DNA from: Cryptomeria japonica
Lineage: Eukaryota; Streptophyta; Pinopsida; Cupressales; Cupressaceae
Length of the DNA: 64,000 nt
NCBI RefSeq assembly: GCF_030272615.1
Contig: NC_081406.1
Coordinates: forward strand, 398,199,939 to 398,263,938
Direction: 5' to 3'
In this document: piece by piece, positions 15,228 through 27,325 of the stretch
Position numbering within the stretch: the stretch's first letter is position 1
Layout: each line of letters begins with the position of its first letter
Program-made: the position numbers and the translations under genes
The notes under the pieces: model-generated
Databases searched by the model: none
What the model was told of the DNA's origin: nothing
What the model saw: the letters and a program-made list of their open reading frames with translations, nothing else

Positions 15228-16125
15228 TGTTGGAATCCAAGAACACTGAGAGGGGGGTGAATCAATATTCTACCGGTGATTAATAATTTAATTCCTTTAG
15301 ATAATTTTCCAATTAACAACCAGTAAGCATATAAACAAGATATATTAAAGAACAAAGCAACCACAAATTTATACATTGAAAACCTCAAAGAGGAAAAACC
15401 ACGGTGGGATTTGTGACCCACAATATCTATCCACTAGCCAGTTTAATAAATATTACATAAAAAGGGGGCCTGCACATGCAGGAAGGCACACTACCTAGAG
15501 TGTACCACTCATCACGAAGGAGCCTCACTGACTATAGATAAAATACTGAATTACAAACAAAGTTCTGAACTTTGAGTGTGCATCTGATATGCCTGATGAG
15601 TTTTGGTTTAAGCACTGGCTTGTACTAGTTATCACTGTCTCCTTCCTTACCGGTAACCTTGTTCGCTTCCCAATCCTCTTAACCAACAACTAAGGCCGAC
15701 AACATATCATTGCATTCGCATTCTGTCGATCAATATCTCACTCACACAATTGCATAAATCCTATCACATCTATATCTCAAAATGACTTAACCGAACAAAC
15801 TTATATACCCTTAAATACATAAACATGAATGCCTTATGTCAGCCTAAAATCATATTAAAAAAGATAAATGTATGTCAGCCTAGACAACAATGTAAACATT
15901 AATCTTTATGATTGTTGCTTCTAAAACCTTTGCCAAATCAAGCTCCTATATCGACCTCCAAATACTGGTTCCTAGTTTGCTGGTTTCCCTTGCTTTCTAG
16001 TTTCCTTGAATGTTGGATGTTAAACCTTGAATACTAGAGGATACTAGATAAGTATCCAACCCAAAATGATGTGTGTTGCCATAAATGACAACACCATGAG
16101 CCCGAATGAGTGTCACTTGACAAAA
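15228..16125 (-). repeat. NAG-2 3' LTR
   Basis: Starts TGTTGGAATCC and ends GACAAAA, a worn form of GCCAACA. The C-tract motif 'gagaggggggtgaatcaata' is at 15248-15267. Confidence 0.87.
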
Positions 16126-16139
16126 ATCTCCCCCTTTGG
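16126..16139 (-). promoter_or_regulatory. NAG-2 polypurine tract
   Basis: CCAAAGGGGGAGAT on the minus strand against the 3' LTR. A second copy, with CAAAGGGGGAGAG, lies near 16291-16303. Confidence 0.85.
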
Positions 16140-16359
16140 CATTAATGACAAAGGTCATGTGAAAAAATGGATCATTAAAGTTCTGTTTCGGTTCTTGTCC
16201 AAAAACTTCCCAAAAATTGATCTTCGAAAGCTGCTCCCCTTGATCTATACATTACTTCTTATGTGCCTTAACATTTTTAACATCCAACCTCTCCCCCTTT
16301 GACAACAATGCCAAAGTCAGGGCAAATAAATAAAAGAATAAAAAAATGTGTTTACCGGA

Positions 16360-18316
16360 TCTAGATGTACTTGAATATGTTAGGGTATGCACTCTTCAAA
16401 AATCCCAAGTAAGTGTCCCAACTGGTTTTCAATATTCTCAAAATTGATACAAACCCATTAAGAATGTAGGCATGCAATTCTTCTACTGTTAATGTTGCTG
16501 GTGTGGGCTTACTTATCTATTATATACATTCCCTTTTATGAAGCAATAAAGTGTTTAGTCGGGGACTGACCAAACCTCTCAATTCTCTAGCCCGTCGGAT
16601 TGACCTGCCCATATCCTTCTCCAAAGAAGAAATCTCTAATTCAAAAAGAAAAATTTGACCATCAACAGAGCTAGTCAATATCTGAGTACCATCAAAATTA
16701 TTTGCAATATTCTCTAATTGGACCTTAGCCGCTTTTATTTAAACATCCAGGTCTGCTGTTAATTTAGTTGTGTTAGTGCAAGACCGATAAATACTACTGC
16801 ATTGATGAAGGGATTCATTAATCCTTGTTGATTCTTCTGTCAGCTTTGCCTTATTAGATGTGATCATGTTATCACAAGTGACCTTCCTAGCTGCATTATA
16901 CCTTTCCACCAACTGTTAGTTTGTCACTTGTTGTAGAGTTTTGTACTCCTTGGCAATGTGCTCAATCAAACCCTTAAGCTTGCCGGATGGGCTAGCTACC
17001 TGACTAATCTTATATTCTGGTGCAAGATGTTGTAGGACTGGAATGGATTGCTCTATTACTTGCTTGTCCTTTGATCCTTCCTTCATAAGATTCTGTGCTG
17101 CAACAAATATTAACTTAGAACTTCTCAGCTGCTCAATGTTCTTCTCAAAATGACAAAAATCTACTTGACTGGATGTTTCAAGTGCCAACAATGAGGGCCC
17201 AACAATTGGTGATGGTGTCGGTACCCTGACTTCAATCTATTCCAATTCTTTCTCCTCTACTTTCTATTCTATTTCCTAATCTTTCTCCTGGGCACCGGTG
17301 GCTTCGTCACTTGGTGAACTTATTTCTTTCGCCACTACATCATGAATCTCAACTATATCCACATCAATAACCGGAGGTAAATTATCCTCAATATCTGTTA
17401 GTTTATTTTCCTCTATATCCTCAGTTAATTTCTTATCCAAAACCAGTGGGTCTTCACCTAATATACCTTTCACTCTAGCATCAACTGGGATGTCTGGAAT
17501 GTTAGACTTAGGAGGAACTTCCAGTGATGTAAAGAATCCTAGATTATCAACAAATAATTTTACCCATGCCTCATGAGTCTCTTTAACTATTTCATTCACT
17601 CTTCCAACCATTAAGCTAATATGCTTGTGCCTACTCCAGAAAATTGTTTATTAGCAAATTCAATGCACTGTTGTATCTTCTCTTTAGTTATTATACCACA
17701 AATAGTCAGTAATTCCCAAACCTTTATATGCATATCTTCCTCAATAGTTGATAATCTCCTAGCATCTAATTTTTTATACAGCTCTACCGTAATCTATTTT
17801 TCTATCTCAAGTAAGGCTTTCTTATATATAGCTAAGTATAACAAAACTACTTCCTCAATGTCCTTTTTCTCAACATCATCCATATGCATATAATAATATT
17901 GTATATTACTCAAAATTTCATCCTTAGTAAAGGAGGGATAACTTTAACACTTTTACCGGATTCAAGAGCCATATCTAATTCAGATTTATTCCTCTTACCG
18001 GGAGTGGGAGTGGTCTCTTTTACCGGTTTCCTCTTCTATTTAGGCTTCCTTTCCTTCATAGGTTGTTTATGGGCTGTCAAAGGGGTGACCTTGGTTTTTT
18101 GTTGCTTTCCTTCCTCAAGATTCTTCCTCTGAATTCTCATGTAAATTTTGGGTATCTTAGAGGGTTCTTCTTCAGTCTTAGATCTAGAAGCAAATGGGGC
18201 AATAAAGATTTCTGGTCTCTTCCTTTTCATCACACCTTTGCTGGTTGCTGCTACTGGTGAGGCATGAATTGCTGCCAAAGAAGATGACTCTGCTAGTCCA
18301 ATAATCAGTTTGATCT
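16360..18316 (-). pseudogene. NAG-2 ORF2, C-terminal part, broken
   Basis: This is the downstream half of the ORF2 that NAG-3 split at 18317-18321; the upstream half is 25572-26751. Readable pieces are 18316-18036 (Lys/Arg-rich, MKRKRPEIFIAPFASRSKTE), 17611-17276 (starts MVGRVNEIVKETHEAWVKLF, matching MLGRLNEVVNDTSKGWTNFF of NAG-3) and 17191-16916 (VDFCHFEKNIEQLRSSKL onward, matching the region before 'KLKDLTEHI' in NAG-3). The C-terminus is helix-rich. Several stops and frameshifts are present. Function is not recognised. Confidence 0.6.
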
Positions 18317-18321
18317 TAGTG

Positions 18322-19239
18322 TGTTGGGATCTGAGAACACTGAGAGGGGGGGGGTGAATCAATGTTCTTCCAGAATCAACAATCTTTAACTTTCTAAACA
18401 ATGCATGTATGTACCGGTAAACAAATAAGCATATAACAAGAAGAAAATAAACCATCCACATAAAAAAACACCATAACACACCAAATTTATATGTGGAAAA
18501 CCTCAATGAGGAAAAATCACGATGGGATTTGTGACCCACAATATTAGTTCACTAGCCATATGAAAAGATATTACATAAACAGGGGCCTGCACTTGCAGGA
18601 AGGCATACTGCTCATCACTAAAGAGCCTCACTGACTATAAGCTTTCTGCCAAAGTAAATTACTGAAAATGAACTCAAGAATGCATCTGCTATGCCAAATA
18701 GAGTTCTGGTTTTGGTTCTGATCTGTATCGATTCACAATCTTGAACTATTACCGATATTACTTCTCCTCCAAGAGTGATTTCCTAGCTATCTGTAGATCA
18801 TTGCATGATACAATATTCACATACAAAAATGATCTCCATACATATATTTCGCATCTCATAGTTCTTCTATATATCTATCTCTATACCATCATAATACTAT
18901 CATCTCTATGTATTTAAATTGACCTAGCAGATTGACTTATATACCTATTACATATGATATGCCTTATGAAAAGCTTACAATGCATTCACAAGGAATATTC
19001 AATGTCGACCTCAATAATAATTACAAAATGATTTACTAAAATAAATCTTTCTTGATGTTGGCTTCCTTGAAGTACTGATGTCGGTGCCAGTGTAGTGCTA
19101 AATGCTTCCAATGCTGGTATCTACCGGTATATGCCTCCTAGTGTCGGTTTGAGACTTCCATCAAGTCTAGTTGGCTTCTATCCAATCTTGTTGCCATCAA
19201 TGACAACAAAATGAATCCAATGAGTGTCAACTACCAATA
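18322..19239 (-). repeat. NAG-3 3' LTR
   Basis: Starts TGTTGGGATCTGAGAACACT and ends ACCAATA, worn from GCCAACA. It matches 24641-25571 throughout, including the runs 'accatccacataaa' and 'tacataaac-ggggcctgcac'-type blocks. Confidence 0.9.
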
Positions 19240-19253
19240 ATCTCCCCCTTTGG
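19240..19253 (-). promoter_or_regulatory. NAG-3 polypurine tract
   Basis: CCAAAGGGGGAGAT on the minus strand, adjacent to the 3' LTR. Confidence 0.85.
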
Positions 19254-19439
19254 CATTGATTATAGCACTCATGTGAAAAATGGATTCCCTATCAGTGTGC
19301 TCCCTCTGAGCAACACACTTCAACTGATAACATATTCCCTGATATTTTTAACAAATGTACATAATCTCCCTTTGAAATTAATACCAAAGACTAGTGAAAG
19401 AATAAGGAATGATAGAATACAATTAGATTCATTCGAGCT

Positions 19440-22400
19440 TAGTCATCTTCAGAATTTCTGGGTATGCTTTTTGCAGCAACTGAAGATCAATGTCCCAACT
19501 TGATTTGAAAGTGTCCAATACCGATGGAAGTCCACTGAGTAAGTGGGAAAGTTATTCCTTCTCCCGGGTATCTACCAGTGTGGGTTTTTATATCATATCC
19601 ATGCACTCTCTCTTGTGAACACCCAATGAGTCAAGTCTTGGACTCACCAGTCTTCTTAAATTTCTTGCTCTCCTTAGTATTTTATCTTTTTCTTTCTCAA
19701 AATAAAAAACTTAGTTCTCCAAGGACAAATTTTTTCCATCAACAGATGTAGTTAGTGTGGTTAGCCCATCAAAATAATTAGCAATAGTATCCATTTTGTC
19801 ATATAATTCTTTCAATCTATCATTTATATTGGCTGTTAGACTTCCTATATTACAATATACTCGGTAAATGGCAGTGCGTTGTTTCAAACAAACCTCAATA
19901 TAGATAAGTTTGTCCTCTATCTTCTTCTTCCTAGTTTCTATAAGTTGATCAAAAGATGCTCTTTTTGCAGCAGAGAAACTGTCCAAAGCCTTTCGGTTTG
20001 TAATCTGTCTCAAGGATTGATAGTTATTTGATATGTGTTCTGTTAAATCTTTGAGCTTATCGGAAGGGCTTGCTCCATCCTCTATCTGACAGTTAGGCAT
20101 TATTCTGTGTAATATAGAGACCGATTGATCAATTAACTCTTTGTCTATAGTTCCTTCCTTTAACAATTTCTGAGTGGCCATCATCATTAGTTCTGTTGGA
20201 CTTAACTCAGAAACTGATTTCTTCTCGACCTCCGAAGTGTCAATTTGCAAAACTCTTGCCGGTGAATTTGTTTTGTCTGCTAGTATGGACTCAGTTGATT
20301 TAACCTTGTCCATCTCAACCTCTTTTGCACTGGTGGTTTTGCCACTTGGTGCAGTGTCGGTTACTACTGATGGAGTATTATCCACAATGTTTCCAGTGTC
20401 CTGTACACTCTCCATGACTACCGATTGTGGATGTGTGCCTTTAGCTGCAGCTGGTTGTGATTGTGTCAAAATTGGAGTAGAACTACCTAAAATACCCTTT
20501 CCTTTTGATTTGTTAGGAATTGTAGGGGATGTTGCCTTTGCAAATTCTTCCTGAGATGTGAGAAAGTCTGGGTTTTTCTGAAAGAAGTTTGTCCACCCCT
20601 TACTTGTGTCATTTACCACCTCATTCAATCTACCCAACATAAGACTTATCTGCCGGTTTTTACTACTAAAAATTGTCCTATTAGTAGTATCTAGACACCT
20701 TTTCATCTCTTCATTATTTATAGTGCCACATTGTTCCAAAAGTGCAACTTCCTTGATTTCCTTATCCCTCTTGATATCATCAAGTCTCCTAGCTTCAATT
20801 TTATTGTATAGAGATAAAGGTATCTCTTTCAAAATTTTAACTAATGCCTTCTTATAGATATCTATATATAATAAAATAGCTTCCTCTAACTCATTTTTCT
20901 CACTCCAAAAAATTCATAATATTTTGATATATTCTTTAATATCCCATCTTTTGTCACTTCATCAATAATTTTAGCATAGGTCATTGTTGTCTTACCATAT
21001 CTGATATCATCACCCTTTTGTTTTTTGCTTGTTATTGCCGGTGTGACTGGTTTCCTCTTCTACATAGGCTTCCTTATTGGTGGTGGAGGTGCAGTAGACT
21101 GAGCTTCCTTTTTGACAAGTCTCCTCCTTGGTTCTTCCTTTTGTTGCTCTACCAGTGGTTTTACCACATCCTTCCTTTGCACCCTTATGAAATCCGGAGG
21201 CTCATTATCCTCAGGGTCAGAGTCAGAGGTGATTGGGGAGATGTGAACTTGTGAATTCTTCACTTCTTCAGTAGCAACCTCTACCAGTTTGACTGCGTGT
21301 TTAGATTTGGAACCTAGCTGAGTATCTATCTTGTAAATCACATTCGACACATATGTAGACATTTTATCAATTTTCTTCTCTCTCATTTTTCTATTGAAAC
21401 CTATTTTCACTTCAAGAGCCTTTTCTTCTACTATACCAAAGTGTCATGTCTTATCATCTAAAGAGGCATCTAACAACATCTTTGCATAAAGCTCAAAAAT
21501 ACTATCATCTACCTCATATCCAAGCTCAGTTATCCAGATTTGCCTAGGTTGAACTCCTTCCATGAGTGTTTCATTAGTTTTCACCTTGAAACATATGTCA
21601 GTGGAATACTTCTCCACAATGTTCTTAGAAATTATTTCTCTTTGCCTCATGTTCTCTTCAAATTTCTTGAAGTAACCCCAGAGCTTCTCATCCCTGTTGG
21701 TACCAAGATCAGTGATAGCCATTGATTTGCATACCTACCGGTATGTCATGAGCCCATTGCTTCTTTCCTAAACTGGGTAGCTCATTCAGGAGATAAAGAA
21801 TTAAATAGATAATTAAGTTTCCATATCTAAATGTGCCTTTCTTGGTTCCTTTGATCTTTTTAAGGTTGAACATTAACTCACTCCTCATCCATTCACATAA
21901 GTCATACTTCACATTATTACTTAACATTTGATATACGGCATGAATGCATGAACTTACATCATAATTCAATTGATTTGATTGAGTTACCTTATATCCTATG
22001 ATCATTCTTGCAAATTTTATGTCTGAGTTGGTGATTATGCTTATCCTCATTGATTTGTTATTCGGTGTGGAACCAGTGAGTTTTTGAACCTCTATGTTGG
22101 AAATTTTCTTACCAGGTTCTTGTCCAACCCTAGGTAAGCCAGTGACAACTTGAATAGCTTCCTTTGTGATCATGTAGGGTCTATCTAACCAAATGAATTC
22201 GTTATGAACTCTTCTCTAGATGTGTCTGATAACCTCATCCTTGAATTCCGGTAAATACAGAATATCGGTTAACCCTAGATCCTCAATTGCCTTGAATTCT
22301 GGTTTAATGTTTTTGGTGTCTCCCAATATCACTGATTGATACATGCTTTTTATGTCTTCAGTGCCCACATCCTTAAGAGTGCAGTGGATGTATGCCCTCA

Positions 22401-22580
22401 CATCTTCAACATACATTACTCCTTCGGGAACCCAAGAAAATGCTCCCGTAGAGTCTTCCTTGTTCGTAATTTCAGGAAGATCCTTAAAGACTAGCCTTAA
22501 CCTATCCTTAACTTTGATGATTGTCATATTTTCAATAAAATTAGGAGCGGAAGATCCAGGGCCATTTTGGAAAATACCTG
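19440..22580 (-). pseudogene. NAG-3 ORF2, lightly broken; about 1,000-residue protein of unknown function
   Basis: Main pieces are 22527-22216, 22173-21709, 21722-21444, 21410-21060 and 20832-19711 (373 codons). The N-terminal third looks globular: KVKDRLRLVFKDLPEI, VEDVRAYIHC, KPEFKAIEDLGL, 'ITKEAIQVVTGLPRVGQEP', 'MIIGYKVTQSNQ' and 'KYDLCEWMRSEL'. The middle is Lys/Arg- and Pro-rich (about 21410-21060). The C-terminal third is Ser/Thr-rich then helical, with a likely coiled coil near 'LKELYDKMDTIANYFDGL' and 'KNLSLEN'. There is no DDE, YxDD, RNase H or protease motif. It lies downstream of ORF1 on the same strand, where pol would be in a complete element. The N-terminal block could belong to one of the uncharacterised plant transposon-protein families; this is a guess that needs a profile search. 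Confidence 0.6.
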
Positions 22581-22879
22581 AGTGAATGCCAGTGAAATAC
22601 TTCTTTAGATAACTGCTTGAAATCCTCTATCAATGCTTTGCTCGCTCTTAGTTCACCTTTACTTTTCTCTAATTTCTTGAATGATCAGTGAGGGAAAATT
22701 AATTCACTTAGCTTCTTTTATCAGCGAAAAACCCTAATTTTCTATCATCAATGCTTCACCAACAACCCCACAGATGCCAGTTTCACAATTAAGTATCGGG
22801 GTAACCTTCATCAATGATAAACACAGTTCTCCAGATTTCTTTCTAGATCTCCTTAGATCTCTTCCAGGGTAATATGCAA

Positions 22880-24600
22880 AATTTAGTAGTGACTTTGCCA
22901 GCCCCTGAGGATTTTGCCTTAGTTACTGGTGGAATTTCCTGCCGGTGGAGGATTACCTTGTTTTACCAGTGGATATACCGATATAGATCCATCTCCACTT
23001 TGTTCTTTAGATTTTCTAACCCATCTCTTAGTATGATCTTGTTGTATTTCATCTACCTTCTACTTCCTTTTCTCATTGTCTTTATCATTATTAGCCGGTT
23101 GAGTCTTGCTTCTACAATACTTAGCAATATGACCTATTTTGTTGCATGCATAACATGCAACATTGTTCTTCTGAATTGCTTTGACATATCAGGTATTATT
23201 ATTTCTTGACCTACAATGATTAGCGAAATGTCCAAACTTTCCACATGAATGCCATTTAACATTCAGTCTATAATCTTCTGATCTATGACCATATTTCTTG
23301 CAGTTTGTGCATTGACCGGGAACAAAATTGTAGTTTTGATTTGCCTTATTTCTACATTGTTTCCATATGCCCAAATTTATTGTAAAAAAAACATCTACCA
23401 TTGAATTTATAAGCATTAGATTGCCTTACTGGTTTCCTCTATTATGATAAGTTCTGCATATCGGTTGTCTAATCTTCAGTAGCAGTATCAGAGCTTTCAC
23501 CTTGTACAAATCCAAATCCTCTAGAATCATCAATCTGTCTTTCTCTTTTTAGTAAGTCATCCAATTGTGCAACACTGATCCTAAAATTATATTTATACTC
23601 ACTTGTAGTAGTTAGATCATCTCTCAGAGTAGTTACTTTCCTTTCAAGTTCTTGTTCATTATTCCGGGAGTGTGCCAAATCAGTCCTCAAAAGATTATTC
23701 TCATGAGTCAATCTTCCACATTCATCAAACTTGTTCTTCAAAGATAAAGCGAGATTATCTTCCTTCTTCTTTATGTCCTCAATATCTTTTGATAACCTTG
23801 TGGTCAGATCTTGTATTTCATTTTTCATGAGCATGTTTGTTAGACTCAGTTTCTGATATTGTTCCTTAAGAGCTAGACTCAAATTTATTGCAAACAAAGC
23901 ATCTACCATTGAATTTATAAGCATTAGATTGCCTTACCGATTTCCTCTGTTCTGCTAATTTTTGCATACCGGTTGTCTGATCTTCATTAGTAGTACCAGA
24001 GTTTTCACCTTGTACAAATCCAAGTCCTCTAGAATCATCGATCTATCTTTGTCATTTTAGTAAGTCATCTAATTGTGCAACACTGATCCTAAACTTTTCT
24101 TTATATTCTCTTGTAGTAGTGAGATTATGTCTCAGAGTAGTTATTTGCCTTTCAAGTTCTTGTTCATTATTCCGGGAGTGTGCCAAATCAGTTCTCAATA
24201 GATTATTCTCATGAGTCAATCTTCCACATTCATCAAAATTTTTCTTGAAAGATAAAGTAAGACTATCTTCCTTCTTCTTTCTTCCTCAATATCTTTTGAT
24301 AACCTCATGGTCAGATCTTGCATTTCATTCTTCATGAGTATTTTTGCTTGACTTAGTTTCTGACATTGTTCCTTAAGAGCATTCTTCTCCTCATCATCTG
24401 GTTGTTGCAAAAGTTCTTTTCTTTTGGCTTGAGAAGATGATAATCTTTCTTGCAGGAGAAGAATGAATTCATTTGCATAATTCAATTCCTCTTGCAATTT
24501 CAAGTTCTTCATCCTTTCAACATCATAATCCTCAAGAGCCATCTCAAGTTGCTTTTCCATAGTCATGCTCAAATATTCCGGTTTCAGGATCTTCCTCAAG
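22880..24600 (-). pseudogene. NAG-3 ORF1, gag-like: coiled coil plus zinc knuckles, with tandem duplication
   Basis: It begins just after the primer site; the first good Met is in MTMEKQLEMALEDYDVERM (about 24565). A long Glu/Lys/Leu coiled coil follows ('LKEQCQKLSQAKILMKNEMQ', 'FDECGRLTHENNLLRTDLAH'). Zinc knuckles sit at about 23120-23420: C-T-N-C-K-K-Y-G-H, C-Y-A-C-N-K-I-G-H-I-A-K-Y-C, and W-H-S-C-G-K-F-G-H-F-A-N-H-C with the first Cys lost to Trp. A 508-bp duplication (23370-24390) repeats part of the coiled coil. The tail carries KVDEIQQDHTKRWVRKS. A frameshift and stops make it non-functional. It is gag-like in position and composition but lacks a recognisable capsid domain. Confidence 0.65.
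23370..24390 (-). repeat. Direct tandem duplication of about 508 bp inside NAG-3 ORF1
   Basis: 'ttgaatttataagcattaga' occurs at 23401 and again at 23909. 'ttgttccttaagagc' occurs at about 23859 and 24366. NAG-4 has a single copy of this region (about 35430-35930). Confidence 0.85.
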
Positions 24601-24626
24601 CTGTTAAACTTCTTCCAAGGTACCAA

Positions 24627-24638
24627 GATCTGATACCA
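24627..24638 (-). promoter_or_regulatory. NAG-3 primer binding site
   Basis: TGGTATCAGATC on the minus strand, two bases from the 5' LTR. Ten bases match the initiator Met tRNA complement. Confidence 0.85.
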
Positions 24639-24640
24639 AT

Positions 24641-25571
24641 TGTTGGGATCTAAGAACACTGAGAAGGGGGGGGTGAATCAGTGTTCTGCCAGAATCAATA
24701 ATCTTTAACTTTCTAAACCATGCATGTATGTATCGGTAAACAAATAAGAATATAACAAGATGCAAATAAACCATCCACATAAATGAACACCATAACACAT
24801 AGAAGTTATACGTGGAAAACCTCAATGAGGAAAAACCATGGTGGGATTTGTGACCCACAATATCAGTTTATTGGCCATATGAAAAGATATTACATAAACA
24901 AGGGCCTGCACTTGCAGGAAGGCATATTTATTAGAGCATATTGCTCATCACTAAAGAGCCTCACTGACTACAAGCTTTGTGCCAAAGTAAATTACTGAAA
25001 ATGAACTCAAGAATGCATCTGTTATGCCAAATAGAGTTTCGGTTCTGGTTCTTCTCTATATTGGTTCAAAATATTGAACTATTACCGATATTACTTCTCC
25101 TCCAAGAGTGCTTTCCTAGCTATCTACATATCATTGCATGATACAATGTTTGCATACAAAAATGATCTCCATACATATATTTTGCATCTCATAGTTCTAC
25201 TATATGTCTATGTCTATAACATCATAATATTGTCATCTCTATATATTTAAATTGACCTAGTAGATTGACTTATATACCTATTACATATGATATGCGTTAT
25301 GTCATCTTACAATGCATTTACAAAGAATGTTCAATGTCGGCCTCAATAATAATTAAAAAATAATTTACTAAAATAAATCTTTCTTGATGTCGGCTTCCTT
25401 GAAGTACTGATGCTGGTGTCGGTGTAGTCCTGAATGCTTCCAATATTGGTATCTGTCAATATATGCCTCCTAGTGCTGGTTTGAGACTTCCATCAAGTCT
25501 TGTTGCCTTCTATCTGATCTTGTTACCATCAATGACAACAAAATTAATCCAATGAGTGTCAATTGCCAACA
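24641..25571 (-). repeat. NAG-3 5' LTR
   Basis: Starts TGTTGGGATCTAAG and ends GCCAACA at 25571, next to the TSD. Confidence 0.9.
25268..25279 (-). promoter_or_regulatory. Predicted TATA box in the NAG-3 5' LTR
   Basis: GGTATATAAGTC on the minus strand. The same word is in both NAG-4 LTRs and, as GGGTATATAAGTCA, in the NAG-2 5' LTR, so it is conserved between subfamilies. It lies about 290 bp inside the LTR, a plausible U3 position. Confidence 0.6.
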
Positions 25572-26751
25572 CAGTGGACATCTTCTGAATAGCCTATCCT
25601 ACCTTGTTTATCTGACCTTCCCTCTTCTTCTTACTGAACTCTATTTTCACCTCCAATTACTTCTTTTTATCTGTCCCAAAAGTATTCTTTGACTCATCTA
25701 CCGGGGCATCTATAAGTCTCTTGGCATATAGATAAAACATCTCTACATCAACTTCATATCCCATCTCAGTTATCCATAGCTTTCTTGGCTAAACTACTTC
25801 CATTAAAGTTTCATCTTTCTTAACCATAAAGAAGATCTCAGTAGAGTATTTATGAAAAATGTGCTTAGGCACTCTTTCCCTTTGTTTTATTGCCTTCTGG
25901 AAAGCCTTGAAATATCCCCATAAGGTGGATTCTCTATCCTAACCTATGTTTCTTAAGGCATCTTTGATTTGTTTCACTATCGAAATATCAAAGGCTCATT
26001 TCCTTTTTATAGATCCTGAGGTCTCATTGAGAAAGAATAGCATTAGACAAACAATAAGATTTCCATAATGAATTAAACCTTTCTTCTCACCCTTGATTTT
26101 CCCAAGATTCAAAATTAATTCATCACACATCCACTGGAAAAGATCATATTTTTCATTTTCCTTGATCATCTTATGTGCACAATATATACAGGAACTAGAA
26201 ACAAAATTCAATAGATTAGATTGAGTTACCTTATATCCAATAACAATGCTAGAAAATTGTATGTCCTTATCTCTGATTGTGCTAATCCTCATAGACCGAT
26301 TGTTGAATGTAGCACCGGTTAGCTTGGTGAGTTCATTGTTAGAGATTTTCTTCTTATCCGGTCTCTGGCCAACCTAGGTTAAACTGGTAATCGTTTGGAT
26401 AGAATCCTTAGTGATTTTATGAGGAAGGTCTAGCCACATAAACTCGCCATGAATATGGATGAACATATATTAGATGATTTCATCATCAAATTCAGGCATC
26501 TCCAAAATGTCGGTAAACCCTTGATCCTTCAAATGTCCGAATTCCGGTTTGATCACACCTTTCTTATCTAACAATGTTGTCATAAACATGGTTTTCATCT
26601 TGGCATCGAGAACCCTAGAAAATGCACCAATTGAATCATCAACCTTTGCAATCTAAGGGTATTTCTTGAATATCAGGATTGGGAAATTCTTAATATCAAC
26701 CACAACAGGAACAACAACATCTATCGAAGTGGGAGTAGCTCCACAAGCCAT
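25572..26751 (-). pseudogene. NAG-2 ORF2, N-terminal part, broken
   Basis: It starts at 26751 (MACGATPTSIDVVVPVVVD) and runs to the NAG-3 insertion at 25572; the rest is 16360-18316. It aligns with the other ORF2 copies: 'GEFMWLDLPHKITKDSIQT', 'MRISTIRDKDIQFSSIVIGY', 'KVTQSN' and the CDELILNLGKIKG block (26292-25996), then a 'PRKLWITEMGYEVD' block. Stops are mostly TAG at places where the other copies have Gln or Trp. NAG-2 diverges from NAG-3/NAG-4 at many residues but keeps these blocks, which supports their having been under constraint when the family was active. Confidence 0.6.
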
Positions 26752-26976
26752 TGCAATTTTGAAAAAGATAGCTTTAAAACAAAGAAATACCTTAGAATCT
26801 TCGCTAGTGAAAAACTTTTGAAAATTCACTTTGAATGTATTGGAATTCGCTTGGAAATATTCAGGATCACTCCAAATCGCCTTCAACTTGCTCTACTCGC
26901 TCTAAATTCTTGGTGGTGAAAACTGAATCACTTTTGCCTTTTATCCTGTAGAACCCTAATTCCTCATTGACATAAA

Positions 26977-27325
26977 TGTTGGCCATTTGGAGGAATTGAT
27001 TATGTGTTGCATTTATGTTTTGTCATTGATGTCAACACTAGCTGTTTTGGATGCTTTACTGACACCCTTCTGATCCCAATAGGTTGTGTGGTTTTTGGTT
27101 GGTTTGGATCCGACATGATCCGATATGCTCTAGTATGATTTGGTTATGGAATTAGCTTACTCATGTTCATATTTAGTAGGTTGGTTTTGGTCTGGTGATT
27201 AGATGCTATCATGTTTGCTTGGAAGCTTGGTTTGTGATTCTAGTGAGGATTTCACTGACAAAGATTTTATGAAGATCTTTGATGATATGCATAAGTGGTG
27301 TTGGTGTAACTTTTGGTAAAGATTC
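26977..27325 (+). repeat. Sir-2 5' LTR remnant
   Basis: TGTTGGCCATTTGGAGG at its start matches 30041 onward. The match to the 3' LTR continues to about 27318 ('ttggtgtaacttttggta' against 'ttggcgcaacttctggta') and then stops at the deletion joint. Confidence 0.85.

Larger units (their letters stand above)
18322..25571 (-). mobile_element. NAG-3: complete NAG element nested in NAG-2
   Basis: LTRs at 18322-19239 and 24641-25571 (918 and 931 bp). TSD TAGTG (18317-18321) against CAGTG (25572-25576), one C/T difference. Primer site at 24627-24638 and polypurine tract at 19240-19253. The interior carries ORF1 with a 508-bp internal tandem duplication and ORF2 with the longest open piece in the family (373 codons). 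NAG-3 and NAG-4 are closely related to each other and form a subfamily distinct from NAG-2 (LTR start TGTTGGGATCTGAG against TGTTGGAATCC). Confidence 0.9.

Noticed and set aside
20174-20554. A 126-codon plus-strand frame
   Set aside because: It lies antisense to the 373-codon ORF2 piece of NAG-3, which is supported by matching protein blocks in NAG-4 and NAG-2.
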